Source: Brugia malayi (taxonomy: Eukaryota > Nematoda > Chromadorea > Rhabditida > Onchocercidae). From it: a stretch of 64,000 nucleotides of DNA. Where the stretch lies: positions 1,302,001-1,366,000 of the forward strand of contig NW_025062475.1 in assembly GCF_000002995.4 (NCBI RefSeq), in the 5' to 3' direction. Every line of letters begins with the position of its first letter. The stretch's first letter is position 1. Shown here one piece after another: positions 23,463 to 35,620 of this stretch. The translations under genes were made by a program, and so were the position numbers. The notes beneath the pieces were generated by a model, which ran no database searches, was not told the origin of the DNA, and saw only the letters and a program-made list of their open reading frames with translations.

Positions 23463-25366
23463 TTATCCAATCGCAGAAACATTTTTAGAATTGATAGAGA
23501 ATTGCCATAAATCAACTTCTATGTCTACTGATTGTCGTCGATGATATGAGTATGTTGCGGGTAAATTCCAACGTAGTTGTGCAATGCAGTCAGCACTAAT
23601 ATCGGGTAACTTTTGGGCAACGAATTTAACAATATATTGTCTTGTACTACTTTTATGCAACGAGAAAAGTTTTCCATTTTTCTTTAGAATCGATAAACCT
23701 GCTTTGACAAATCGTAAATCCATGCCTGAAATCATGAATAAAAAATGACTATTTTCATTATCATTTCATTATTCTTATTCAATGATCTCCCTTTTTGAAG
23801 ATCCCATCAATAATAAGAAACATAAAAATCAATTTTTAAGCTTTTTAAAAGCCAATTTCTAGTTTAAATTAAGTAACTATTCTGGTAGTGTATATGGTGA
23901 TAATAAAATAACGTAAAATTAATAAAAATTATTTAATCTAATAAAAACTTTCTCAAAGTCTTACAGCAGTAAAAATAAATTTCATATATATCATTGCAGT
24001 CACCTACAGCTCGATTTAGAACTTTCTTACCCGAAGCAGTTAATGTTAGCCATTAATTGCCGCAAGAAAAAAAAAAAACAATATAAGTATAACTTAATTA
24101 TTATCAAAAATACATTAAATGACCAATTCTGATAATCTCTAGCAATAAAATATTATAGTAAAAAAGTATATTCAATATAGTTAAGTTATACATTAAAAAA
24201 TTACCTGCGTTATTTTTGGTACCAAACGGTGGATTCATGATAACAGTATCAAAAATAGGCTTTAAAGCACTGATATTCTTTGTAACATCCAAACAGATCA
24301 CATCAACAACATTACCCAAATCACAGCGCTCAATATTATTTCGACAAATATTGATTGCTTCTTCATCAATTTCAATACCTAATCCATAACTGAAAATGTC
24401 TAAATTGTATTTTTCTTAATAATATTTTCCATTTTTTTTTTCTTCATAATTATAACTTGTTTGAGATATCTGTACCATTCCTATATCTTACATGTAACTA
24501 GTTTTTTTCAACTTTTATATAGACTACTTTATTTTTAGATTTTCAAATTTATGTATAAATATACCTTGCACCAAGTTTAACAGCTCCTAGAAGTAATATA
24601 CCAGGACCACAACCCAAATCCGCAACAGTGCAACCGTCCATACATCCTTCCTCTGCGACCGCATTCAATATTGCTTCTGAAAAAAAAACAAAAACAAATT
24701 ATCAGTTTCAATTTCAATTGAATTTGCAGAATTACAAGCATAAGATTTCCGATATAATCTGAATTTCTTTTTTTTTTTTTTTTTTCAACGATGAACATGC
24801 CCATGCTGCTATGAATCCGTAATTGAGATGCTAGAACTTTCAAAGAAAAACCGGAAATTCTATTTGTCAATCAACCCGACGGTTAATATTATCAATGAAG
24901 TAATATAGGTGAAGATATCTGTGATCATAATTTCGAGATTTAATTTTTTGCAATGCATTAAGCTATTCAATTAAAGTATTATGAAAAATAATAATATCTC
25001 AAAGCATATACTAAAGTATAGAAAATATCCCTCAAAATAAAATGACATGTGACATGAAACATTGATTTAAACAGTATCAGTTGTTCACCAAAATAGCTTT
25101 TCTGGTTCATAAAGATAAATAAAAGTATATGTTAGCAAAATTTTCAACCGTATAAATAAACATTTATGAACTGTCCCAAATGACAAAAATTAAGGTGACA
25201 AGAGACAACAAAATTCTCAAATAACCCAATTTTTTTTAATCATCTAATAAAATAAATAATGCCTACCTGCGAGTTCAACACTGGTTGAGTATTGCTCCAA
25301 TTGCAGTTTGAAATTTTGAAATGTTTCAATTTGCGACAGGAAACATTCCAAATGTTTCTTTTTCAT
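23463..25366 (-). CDS. METTL5: METTL5, 18S rRNA m6A methyltransferase
   Basis: Four exons in transcript order: 25267-25366, 24565-24676, 24205-24389, 23463-23725. They total 660 nt, 219 residues, close to the ~209 of the human protein. The N-terminus ([20 protein letters not shown], then [15 protein letters not shown]) aligns with the METTL5 start and fixes the initiator. The SAM-binding motif DLGCGPG is at residues 53-59, and an acidic strand end (GIEID) follows near 75-79. The catalytic Asn-Pro-Pro-Phe motif is at residues 123-126, in the context [15 protein letters not shown]. The C-terminal part carries the family signatures [21 protein letters not shown] and [10 protein letters not shown]. 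In other animals METTL5 works with TRMT112 to N6-methylate one adenosine of 18S rRNA; the same role is expected here. It lies downstream of the RhoGAP gene on the same strand, 1.98 kb away. Confidence 0.95.
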
Positions 25367-27343
25367 ATTTTAATAATGATTAATGAGCATCTGTCACGAA
25401 ATAAACTCCTAGAATTTTGAATTAATAATTTTAAGAAAATGCATTTATAAATTGCATTATCGTTCACATAAACTAAACGGGAACAAGATTAAAGTACAGT
25501 TTTATTTATTATTTCTTTCTTCAAAGAATTCATATTAAAAATTCTTAATTCATATTTCTATCAATTTTTGAAACATATAAAATTTAAACAACAGTATCTT
25601 TACTTTCTCTAAAGCTATTCATAATTCTCAAGACCAAACAATTTGCAAATACTTTCTCTTTTGGCCTTTTAACTTAAGAAGTCATCTTAATGCCTAACCA
25701 TTGCAAATGAACGGTGCAATGATAGTTTAAACTATTTTATCAACTACAATCAAAAGATGCAAGAAAGACATTTTAGTTGGAAATTTTAATTATCTTTAAC
25801 GAAGTCTGACAAATATTAGACATTGACATTAAAAATTAATTAGATTACAAAAAAACTCTTTGCCGAGGAAATTAAAAAGAAACATGTATTGAAAATCAAA
25901 AAAAAAAAAAAAAAAATCAAGCGAAATAACGCGAAATGAAAGATTTTAATGTATTATATAATTCATAATGAAATGAAAGTGTATTTCAAGTGTGTATTTA
26001 AATTAAAATACATTGTAAACAACACACAAATATTAACTGAGTTTAAAATTTTTAGCAAAAGTAAAATGAGCATTTACTGGATCAACCACTTTATCAATCC
26101 ATAATGCACACTTTTGTTTTGTTTTGTTTTTTTTTGCTATCACAACCATTTCCAACAACAATAACAACAACAATAATAATAATAGTAAGAGCAAAATGCA
26201 GCAGTATGATACAGAAAGAATAAAATAGAGAATTTCAATTTTAGAAAATTTCGTATTATCATTGTTAAGATAATATGTAGGATTCACGAAATGAAAGACA
26301 TATTGTACTGACTGGTTGTAAAACTACACTAGCATAAGTTTAGCTAAACAAAAGCCTTATTTCCCAACTGTCTAATATAAATTCCAAGATAAAGTATCTA
26401 AAAAAAAAATCTAAAAAAGAAACAGAAAAATAAAAAAAAACTATCGCAAAGGAAGAAAAAACAAAGAAAGCAAATGTTAGAATACTTTCAAAAAATACTC
26501 CTTCACTCTTTTAATCTTTCCATTTCATCCTGTTTCACTATGAATTTTCCAGGAAACAGGAAAAACAAAGAGGAAAGAAGATGAAATACACAAATAAGAC
26601 CCAAAGAATATAATTTAAAAAACAAATATATAGAATGTATGATAATAGAATGTAAATAGAAAGTTGGAATGCAGAAAAATTTAGGATCTAAAAAAAAAAA
26701 AAAAAAAAAAAAACAACCATTACATGAATATTGTAATGGTTGTATACTGACTACATAGCTATAAAACAAAAAATATTAAAATAGCATCATAGCAACTCTA
26801 TATTTTTCAAAAAATATACATCAGAATAACTATGTACAAATAGCCCACAAAAATTATAATTCACCGTAAGAAAAAAAAAAAAAAGAAAGTGCGTACAAGA
26901 AAAAAAAAAAAAAATCCCAGCTAAGTTTGACATTTCAAGAGATAATGAAATCACAAAAAGGAAATAAGAGGTGAAATGATTATGAAAGGCAATGACAATG
27001 AAAAGCTCATAATTTTAATTCTTGAATCCTAATAATTTTTGAAATATTAATGAAAAATTCATTTTTTATTTGTCCAGTGATTTTTTTATTTCAAAATTCA
27101 TGTAAAAAATGAAATTTCTTATTGCTTTCATCATGTTCAATTTCATAACATATTTTAAGAAATTGTTATAAATATAGAGAATATATAGCAAATTTTCAAA
27201 GATGGAAATAAGGAACATTTCAAAACTAACTATTGAAGTAAATTATTGCTAAAAAGACTTGGTACTTTCTTGGAATCCTAACTTCCCTTAAAGTGACTAC
27301 ATTTTTTGTAAATGAAGAAATTAAGGCACAGTATCAATCAAAA
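25367..27343. other. Intergenic, AT-rich, simple repeats
   Basis: Lies between the RhoGAP stop and the METTL5 start. It contains an AAC/AAT triplet run (about 26154-26188), poly-A runs near 25899-25916, 26691-26713, 26872-26884 and 26902-26914, and the probable 3' UTR of the RhoGAP gene. The Leu-rich frame on the minus strand at 26033-26287 is a translation of the triplet repeat. No gene seen. Confidence 0.55.
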
Positions 27344-30300
27344 TTATCTACGAGAGACGGATGATTGTTGCTGCGGCTGCATTGATGGAAATCGTCTGAA
27401 CTCTTTCAAAAGATATTCTACTGTTTGTCCTTGCATAATCATATTATAGGCAAGATGCGAATTGCTTTGAACACCGGTTGGTTTTTCTTTTAATTTTTTA
27501 TTAGTAGCTTTTCCTTTTTTCGAATTATTTCCTTTTTTGTTATCACTACTAATCTCGTTAGTGCCACTGCTGAAGAGAGATGGACCAAACATAATTGCTA
27601 AATTGTGAATTTCCATCCGATTTTTATCTGCATGATTTGCAACTCTAAAAATATCAAGATACTTTAAAAAAAAAACTTGAAATCAGTTATAATCTAATTA
27701 ATGAATGATACAAATGCATAAATATTACAACTTCTGAGTGATTTCCTCAACGAGTGATCCCTGGTTAGTAAATAAAGTTTCAATACTCTAAAATGCATGC
27801 TACAACATAAATGATATGTAAAATGGTGTTAAACTCGTGCTATTGCAATTCAAGCATATTTTTAACTCAGGTAATACTATTTTAACTATACTTTGCTAAG
27901 AAAAGGAAAAGAAAATTGAATCACCGTATAAGATGTCCGAAAAGAACCTTGAGCGTTTCTCGATTAATCAACGGTAGTTTATTTAATAAATCATCAAATG
28001 CTTTTAATTTTCCTTCTCCTTTAGGTAGTCCTGAATTTCACATTTGAGTGAATCAGTAAAAGATGATGGTGGAAAGAAATATCTATAACTCATAACTGTA
28101 ACAGATAACTTACGGTTGGCGTAAATGAAATCCTTAGCCAGATTAGATGGAAAAATTGGCTCTGATAATTCACGAAAGAACAGCTTTAAAGCTCCTGTTA
28201 AAACATGAACATCATCTTCTGCCAATAAAGCAACATATTTTTCTGAAATTTTAATGCTTAATGAATTATGCATTTTCATTAGGTCATTCTCTATCGAAAT
28301 ACTTAACTATGCAGAAATAACAATAAATAAGCAGTACTAAAACAATGTACGGCTTTTAAAAAGGATACGATAAAACTTATACTTCAATTTATAGCAATTA
28401 CCTTGATCAACCTGACATCGAATCCTTTGAATTGATGAAAGATTACCACTAACTCGGTAAAGACCATCTGTATCGAGACCTTTCGATTCGACTACTTCTG
28501 TAACCAGTTGAATGAAACGTGGAACTGTCGTCTGTTCATGATGACAAATAGCAGCCAACGTACTTCCGAAAACAGGTTCCGCTATAAAATATAATACAAG
28601 AAGCTTTGGAACATTTATATCTAATTAAGCTTAAAATTTAGAGTGATTACATCTCTATAATATAAAGATTGAAGTACTGTTCCACAATATTTGGAGCATT
28701 ATCCATCATTGTTATTATCATCACTTATATAAAGAGCTAAGTGAATGCTTAGAATATCATATGCCCCTTCCTCAACTTATATGGTCATTAAAAATTGATC
28801 AATGGTGAACGATTTAGTCTATCAAAGAAAAGGTCATCATAAAATTTAGTCCAGATTATTAGGTATATCACAAAGGATGAGTAGCTGTGTTTTAGCTGCT
28901 GTTATAATTTCAACAGTACATCACTGTTTGTAATATCAAATTCACCTACATATATATACAAAACATAAATTAAAAAAAAAAAAGTAAATAAATGATATAA
29001 ATAGTAGAAAATACTAACGCTTATAAATGCCTTTCTCCTTCAAACTTTCTATGGATGGTCGTGATCGAAAAAACCGTTTTAATTTCTCAATGATAGATTC
29101 ACGTGTTAGCCTTGCTTCTTCAATATCAATACGCTTTTTTTCATCACCTGTTACCGCAACCTCAGAACCTAAAATAACAGGATAAAATGGACAAAAAATA
29201 TTTATATGTGTCTTTCAGGAAACTTTTTCAAAAAATTTCGATTTTTAGTATGCATCAAAATTTAACCTTTTCCTGAGATTTTTGATTTTTTAAAAGAACG
29301 TCGAGTTTGTCCGATACTAAGTGACCTTGAGGAATGTGACAAATTGCTTGGATTTCGTATTAAACCAGTGGAAGTTAAACCTCTCTCTAAAACCGGTGTT
29401 GGATACGCATCAGGAAGTGGCTAAAAAGTTAGCATCCCATTAATCATGAATGAAAGTCAACAATGAAAATTTTCAGCCACTATATATCTCATATATTTTT
29501 TAAATTCTATATTAAAACTAAAAGCAATCCACATAACATTTTTACTTCGGCAGGCATTTAGCAAGGCTCAACACAACGAAACTATAACTGATCAATTTAA
29601 TTACTGTGCTAATATGACAGATATGGAAAATATTCAAGTGAAAAAAAGAAAAAAAAAGGCAATCCATTTTAGAAAAACTTTAGACGTACCAATTTTGATA
29701 CGACTTGACGCATTGCATGGAACCATCCATTCACATCCTGCGTATCTGATGTACTGAAGTAATAAATCGTACCATCTGTTAGTCCAAGCTTTAATATCAT
29801 ACAGTTATTTGATTTGTGATATGTTGAAAATTCAAGTCGTACATGATGATAAATTGGCACCTCACTAAGACGAATGCATAAGAAGCAAGAAATCAATGTT
29901 CGTGAAATTGTTTTGTAAACTGCTCGAAAAATAAGGGGGAAATGGAAGCAGATGGCAACGAAAGCATATATACTTACTTGAAAAATGTGTTTCCTACGTT
30001 TATCTTTTTCATTCGCCCATTTTACGCATGCACCTCGAAGATCACACATACCCAATGGTGCCTCATAATGACGACCTGATTTCTATAAAATCATTTCAAT
30101 GAAATCAATTCATGTTATGCAACAGTTTGTTCCAGACATTTATTTAGATGCCCGATTAAAAATTTTATATTTGCATAAACAAAAAAGCTTACTTCGGCAC
30201 TTCGTTCATCTTTGTAAAATATAATATGAGCTGAAGAAAGAAAAAGATAACAGGATGTCCATTCTTTCTTTTTAAGTCGTATTCCTGCATCTGCTATTTT

Positions 30301-33010
30301 ACACTGAAAAATTTACTGAGTTAATGTAAAATAAAAAAAGCATTTTGTAAATAGCACAAAGAGAGAAGGGAAAAAGAGAAGTAAAGAAAAAGGAATGAAT
30401 TAAAGAATTTTAAGCGAATTGTTTCAAAAATCTCAGTGGTGAAATAGCAACATCTCATCAATTTCACTAGGTTATTGGTATCGAGAATAAATGATCTCTT
30501 AACTAATAATGATACTGCGACTGAATATAGGAAAAAAAAAAGTATTATCAAATGCAATAATCAGTTCATTTAATTTATTTATCAGTTCATTTAATTAATT
30601 TATTGTAAGTTGTAAATAAATTGAAAAATTTAATTTTTGCTACAAAGCAATACTTTTTCGACTTATTTAAAGTTTTTGGAAATATTTAGGTGTGCTTCAT
30701 CTTATCAGTACTGTTCCTACATCAGCGACTAAATATGTGGATTAGGATTAGTAGGAATAAAATGCAAATTAAAACAAATAAGCATTAAGAAGGAACACAA
30801 CTATTCTTAACATTGAAATAAAATTATTTATGTAGTTATGCAGTTGCCAACTCCAATTATCAATATAATATAAACCTTTTCCACTGTTCCACATCTGATC
30901 GATTTCTGCGCAATATTTCTGGAAGGCAGGCGATTAGGATAATTACTGGAACACGGTTCAGTGCCAAGACCTTTGGAAACTGCAAAATGGAAGTGATGTT
31001 TCATTTCGAAAATAAAATAAGCGCCAGGAATATAGCTTACACAGCAAATAGCGAAAGCAGCAACAAGATGTATCAGAAAATAATACTTAATTGTTTTAAT
31101 TCGGAAGGAAAAAAAAAAAGTAATTTTTCAATTCGAATGTTGTCAACATAAAATTATTTCCAGATTTTTGAAGCGAAATTCACCTAAATGAATATTCTTA
31201 TCAATACCAATTTCCTCGTTTGATTTATGTGAATATAAATGTCCAGTAGCTTGAAGTTCTTGAGCTATCGTTTGCACCGACATTCGTTTTTCCGTAATTT
31301 TGTTACGTAAACTTAATGTTGACCAAACTGCATTTGATTTACTATTCTCATCGCTATTAACATCGGGTTTTGCCTAAGCAACAAAAATTATATAAAATAA
31401 TCTATTCTGATTATTACATGATTACAGTATTACAGTTAAAAACAAGTTCAAGAATTTTGTAAAAATAAAATAAAAAAATGCATAAACAGCACTTTTTGAG
31501 ATTAAATTTATATAAAAATTTCGAGATTAACACACATTTACCAGAAGAATATAAAAGTTAATTAAATTAAACTAATCATGCAATAATGCAATTTTATGTT
31601 ATTTACACTTAAAAATGACTAAGAATACATGATGTAACCTGTAATAGCAAGTACTCACAAAACAAACAGCAGATATAGTTGGATGAGATTCCAAGCATGA
31701 TCCTGAAATATCTTCACAAGATTCTGCTTCACTATGAAGCGGAATATTTTGCTGATTACTCAAGCCATTTAGCGTATCAATAACTTCCAAAGGTGGTTTC
31801 AGAAAACGTGGTGGTTTCCAGTGACAATCACCTGTTTCATGATTGTAAAAATACGATCTGCAAGGAAACAATAAAAAGAATTTATAAAATTTTGTGAAAT
31901 TTCATCCTAGATCTCAACATCACTTGTCGATATGCTTTTGATCTAACCAATAATGATATTTAGTTTGGTCTCAAGAAAACAATTTTATTCATAAAACTTT
32001 CAATCATTTCAAATACAATTTATGAGAATATCAAACCTTCCAGCATCTGTGAGATACTCATGCCAACCGCTCCCAACATTGCGAATTGCTTCATCAACAG
32101 AATCTGGAATTGGTGGCTGTCCTTGTCGGCGACTTTCTTCTTCCATTTCTTGAACATTTGCATAGATATGCTCATCATCATTTGCTGATCCTTCTTCGAT
32201 GGTACTTCGTGAATCATTCATTTTTGTTTGGTCAAACTAAGAAGTACCATAATTATAAATCATAAAACTTCATATTATGTGAAAATAAATTTTTTCAAAT
32301 GCCGGAAAAGAAATACAAATCTGGCCATTGTAGCAAAGAGTTCTAATTCTGATTCATTTATTCTATAATATGCAGAGATGCAATTACTGTATCTAATAGC
32401 AAAGAAGAAAAATACGCAACCTTAGTTATAATTCATCCGTTGACAAAGAGAAAATTAAGTTTATTCATAATATTTTGCTATGCAGCCTATCATAATTGTA
32501 ATTCAATCAATATTATCCACCACACAATAACTACAACCATTACAAAAGAATTCACAACATAACCCACTCAGTAGCATCAAACTATGCAAATGATCGAACA
32601 ATTGGATCATTCAGAAAATTTTTTTCCGATCAAAAATTACAAACACTATAATTTAATGTAACATCCGATCATAAATCATAAATCATTTGAAGTCCAATCA
32701 ATTGTAATGACAATGATATGAATTCGTTGTGCTAAATTTTCTTATGTAATATATAACTTATTTTTTTCAAAAATTTCATTTGGCACATACTACAATTTTT
32801 TTTTTTTTTAATCCACAATACATAATTTAATGTGCGATTCATTTTTTTTCCTTTTTTTTTTTTTTTGAAAACAACAATTTAGATATAACATTTTCAATTT
32901 CAAAAAACAAAAAACAGAGAGAAAGAGAAAACAAGAAAACATACCTGATTGTTAACATTATCAAATAATAAATTCTGCTGCAAATTAACACTGTAAACAC
33001 CACTTGTCAT
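27344..33010 (-). CDS. WW-PH-RhoGAP protein, ARHGAP12/15/27-like
   Basis: Fourteen exons in transcript order: 32945-33010, 32037-32236, 31659-31857, 31184-31373, 30876-30979, 30193-30303, 29978-30082, 29690-29788, 29267-29420, 29019-29168, 28402-28581, 28114-28242, 27925-28030, 27344-27644. All are in phase: 2094 nt, 697 residues. A WW domain spans about 80-110 (GWHEYLTDAGR, YFYNHETGDCHWKPP). A PH domain spans about 249-358 (VEKCKIADAG, MCDLRGACVKWA, NGWFHAMRQVV). A RhoGAP domain spans about 460-640, with the arginine finger in GLYRVSG (near 502) and LTGALKLFFRELSEPIF. The protein should stimulate GTP hydrolysis by Rho-family GTPases at membranes. No N-terminal SH3 domain is visible, unlike human ARHGAP12/27. 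The acceptor of exon 8 (29788) is weak, and the preceding intron is open in frame. Confidence 0.9.
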
Positions 33011-33599
33011 TCGGATATTTCAACTAATTTTATTTAGTCGATGATGAGTACAGCATTAATGCAATTCTCGACAAGAAAATATATCATCCTGAAATTTTCG
33101 GGGAAATAACCCATGCATTTACCCATAATTATTAGCTACAAATATTAAATGAAACATTTATGATTTGAGAAACTTCTTGCAAATAACTGAAATTAACAAA
33201 CGCGGTCCGCCCAAAAATATAACAGAATTTTTGCGGCCGTTTTGAAAAATTTTTCCATATTTCAGTTTTATTATTTTTTTTTTTATTGAACCTGGGGATT
33301 TTTCTAGTTCTCATAATTGTTTAATTTATTAAATTTCTAATTAAAAATTCCATTTTTGAAGAAAAAAAGAACGGAAAAACTTTTTTTTTCTTCATTTCAA
33401 TTTAGCTCTTTTTTTTATTCTTCTTTTTATTAACTTTTTTTTTTTTTTTTTGGAATCGATTGAGCTTTGAAATTATTTACAACCAAACATTTTGAGTTAT
33501 CAATAATTTCCACACAATATAAGAGCATCCATTCTCAATTATGTATTGAATCCTTGAATAAATGAAAGACTACTTCTTTTCTGATAAGCGTAAAGGACT

Positions 33600-33630
<31 letters not shown>
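33600..33630. repeat. GA dinucleotide repeat
   Basis: About 31 bp of GA with one GG interruption, in the divergent promoter region. Confidence 0.9.
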
Positions 33631-33831
33631 GAAAAGAAAAGAACCTGAAAGAAGTATAAAAATTATTCTTTTTGTTTACTTCTATCATTTTATCTCCTTA
33701 ATCAGAAAAATATTATTTACTTAAGATGCATTTTTTTTTCTTTTTTTTTTAGTTCTTGAAATAGCATTAGCATTCTTTTGATATATCGTAATAAGTATAA
33801 CCGGTTTTATTCCATTAAAAAAAATACATTT

Positions 33832-33895
33832 CCTCTCTCACCCTCTCTCTCTCTCTCTTTCTTGACCAAAAAGAAGATAGAGAGAGAGAGAGAGA
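33832..33895. repeat. CT-run / GA-run inverted repeat
   Basis: A pyrimidine arm (33832-33862, CTCTCT-rich, ending TTTCTT) is followed after about 7 nt by a purine arm (33870-33895, AAGAAGATAG then GA repeats). The arms are near-complementary and could form a hairpin. Confidence 0.75.
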
Positions 33896-35604
33896 TATTC
33901 TAAATTTTTTTTTTTTTTGAGAATAAAAATTTATTAAAGTACAGTAAAAGGCATCCATTATTTGCTAAAAATTTTCCTTCTTACAGCAATTTTATATAAT
34001 TTACCACTTTAAATTGCTATAAAAAAACAATAATTTCATTTCATTTTTTTTTATCAGTGAAAGTGCTTTCTTTCTTTTTTTGTTGTTGTTGATGTCATTA
34101 ATAAAGAAAAAAGAAAGGAAAGATTAGAACAATTGATGGTTTTTAGTAACATTCAAAAGTGCTTATATTCATCAGCATAGAATTTATTTACTTATAATTT
34201 AAAATAGATCGATATTTATAATTTGAAAGTAGTGATTACTCCATAAATTAAGTCATTGATTGCAGATAATTTAAAAGTGAGAAAATGTCGACTAACAATT
34301 ATAATTTGAAATAACAATTATTTCAAATGAACCATAACTTACAATTTTTTTTTCCTTTTTTTTTTTTTTTTTTTTTTTTTTTTCTCGATATATTTAATTC
34401 AATGTGCTATTTATTTTCGTATGATTGTGGGAGAAAATTATGTAATTTCCACTGATAATATTTATTATTTCTTATTAGAAAGTATTTTCACATTTTCACT
34501 CTTTTTTTGTTCTATCAAATGTAAAAACTTGAAATTCAAGTATTCTCTCTCATTAATAGCAGACATTTTATTCAGGTTATATCTATATTCCATCTCAATT
34601 TTAATTAGCTATTTGAATTGTGCTATATATGAACTGGTTTTTAGCATTACTCACTTTCTGAAACTTTCACCACAAAATGATGGGTAAATTTTTGATTTTT
34701 GTCATTTTCAATGGTTTTTACCTGCATGTCATCAATAAAAACTATAAAAATTCATTTTTCTTTTTTTTTTCCTTTTGCTTTTTATTTTACATTAATATGC
34801 ATTAATTTCTATTTTATATTTTATTGATATCATCATTTGTTCTTTCCTTCGTTCATATCACTAATCAATTTTCATGACTTTTATCAGTTTTCATTTCATT
34901 AAAATTATTTCAAATTTTCACTAAACTTGATAAGATTGTTGATAAGATTTAAAAAGACAAATAAATATGATTCATAAATAATTGATTGTAACAAAAGATT
35001 GTTGTAAAAGATTATGCAACTTTGTATAATGATTATTCTGTTTCAAATTTTCTTTTGTTCTCCTTTCTTCCTGCTCTAGTTTTTCTTTTCATTACAACTC
35101 ATTTAGAACTTTTATCTCTCTGCTGATTCCTTTGTCAGTAATTCACAAAGAAATTGAAAAAAAAAAAAAAAAAATGCGATCAAAATTTGTAATTTTAAAC
35201 TTTCCATTTTAAATTCTGTTCTTTTTAACCCTTTTCATGGTACTTTTTTGCTGTTTTTGAATCTATGAATAATTTATGTTTTGTTGAGATGGAATTTTTT
35301 TTTTTGATGTGAAATATCTTGTTGAATAAATCATTTTGGAATTTTTCCGATTATTTTTTATCCAATGATTTAAGATTGAAGTTAATAAAGAATCTGTTCC
35401 AATACACGTTTGGTATTACTTCCAAAACTTTTCACGTTAACTTACATGTTAGCTGTTTTTTTTTTTTTTTTTTTTTTTCATTGTGATAGGAACGTTTTTT
35501 TTTAAAGTCGAAACTGCTTCCATTTGTTTTTTTTTTTTCAAAAACTTACATACATAGCGTAAATGTTCACTTACTTTAAGTGGCTAATAAATAATTTCTA
35601 ATTT

Positions 35605-35620
35605 TTTTTTTTTTTTTCAG
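35605..35620 (+). promoter_or_regulatory. Splice or trans-splice acceptor at CUA-1 start
   Basis: A run of T's ends in CAG directly against the ATG at 35621. In nematodes this arrangement is typical of a spliced-leader acceptor, leaving almost no native 5' UTR. A cis-spliced 5' UTR exon is also possible. Confidence 0.5.

Larger units (their letters stand above)
33011..35620. promoter_or_regulatory. Head-to-head intergenic region with GA/CT repeats
   Basis: Separates the divergent RhoGAP (-) and CUA-1 (+) genes, so both promoters probably lie here. Contains a GA run (33600-33630), a CT/GA inverted repeat (33832-33895), and very long poly-T runs (about 34359-34383 and 35458-35479). No TATA box can be called with confidence in this AT-rich background. 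I see no coding exon. Confidence 0.5.

Noticed and set aside
24577..24870. METTL5 exon variant reading [16 protein letters not shown]
   Set aside because: It resembles the family only weakly, runs into a poly-A tract, and the four-exon model joins in phase without it.
26033..26287. Minus-strand open frame with a poly-Leu run
   Set aside because: It translates a CAA/AAT triplet repeat followed by a poly-A tract; there are no exon signals and no domain.
23463..33010. METTL5 and RhoGAP as a nematode operon
   Set aside because: They share a strand, but the gap is about 2 kb, far longer than the usual ~100 bp, and no SL2-type arrangement is visible.
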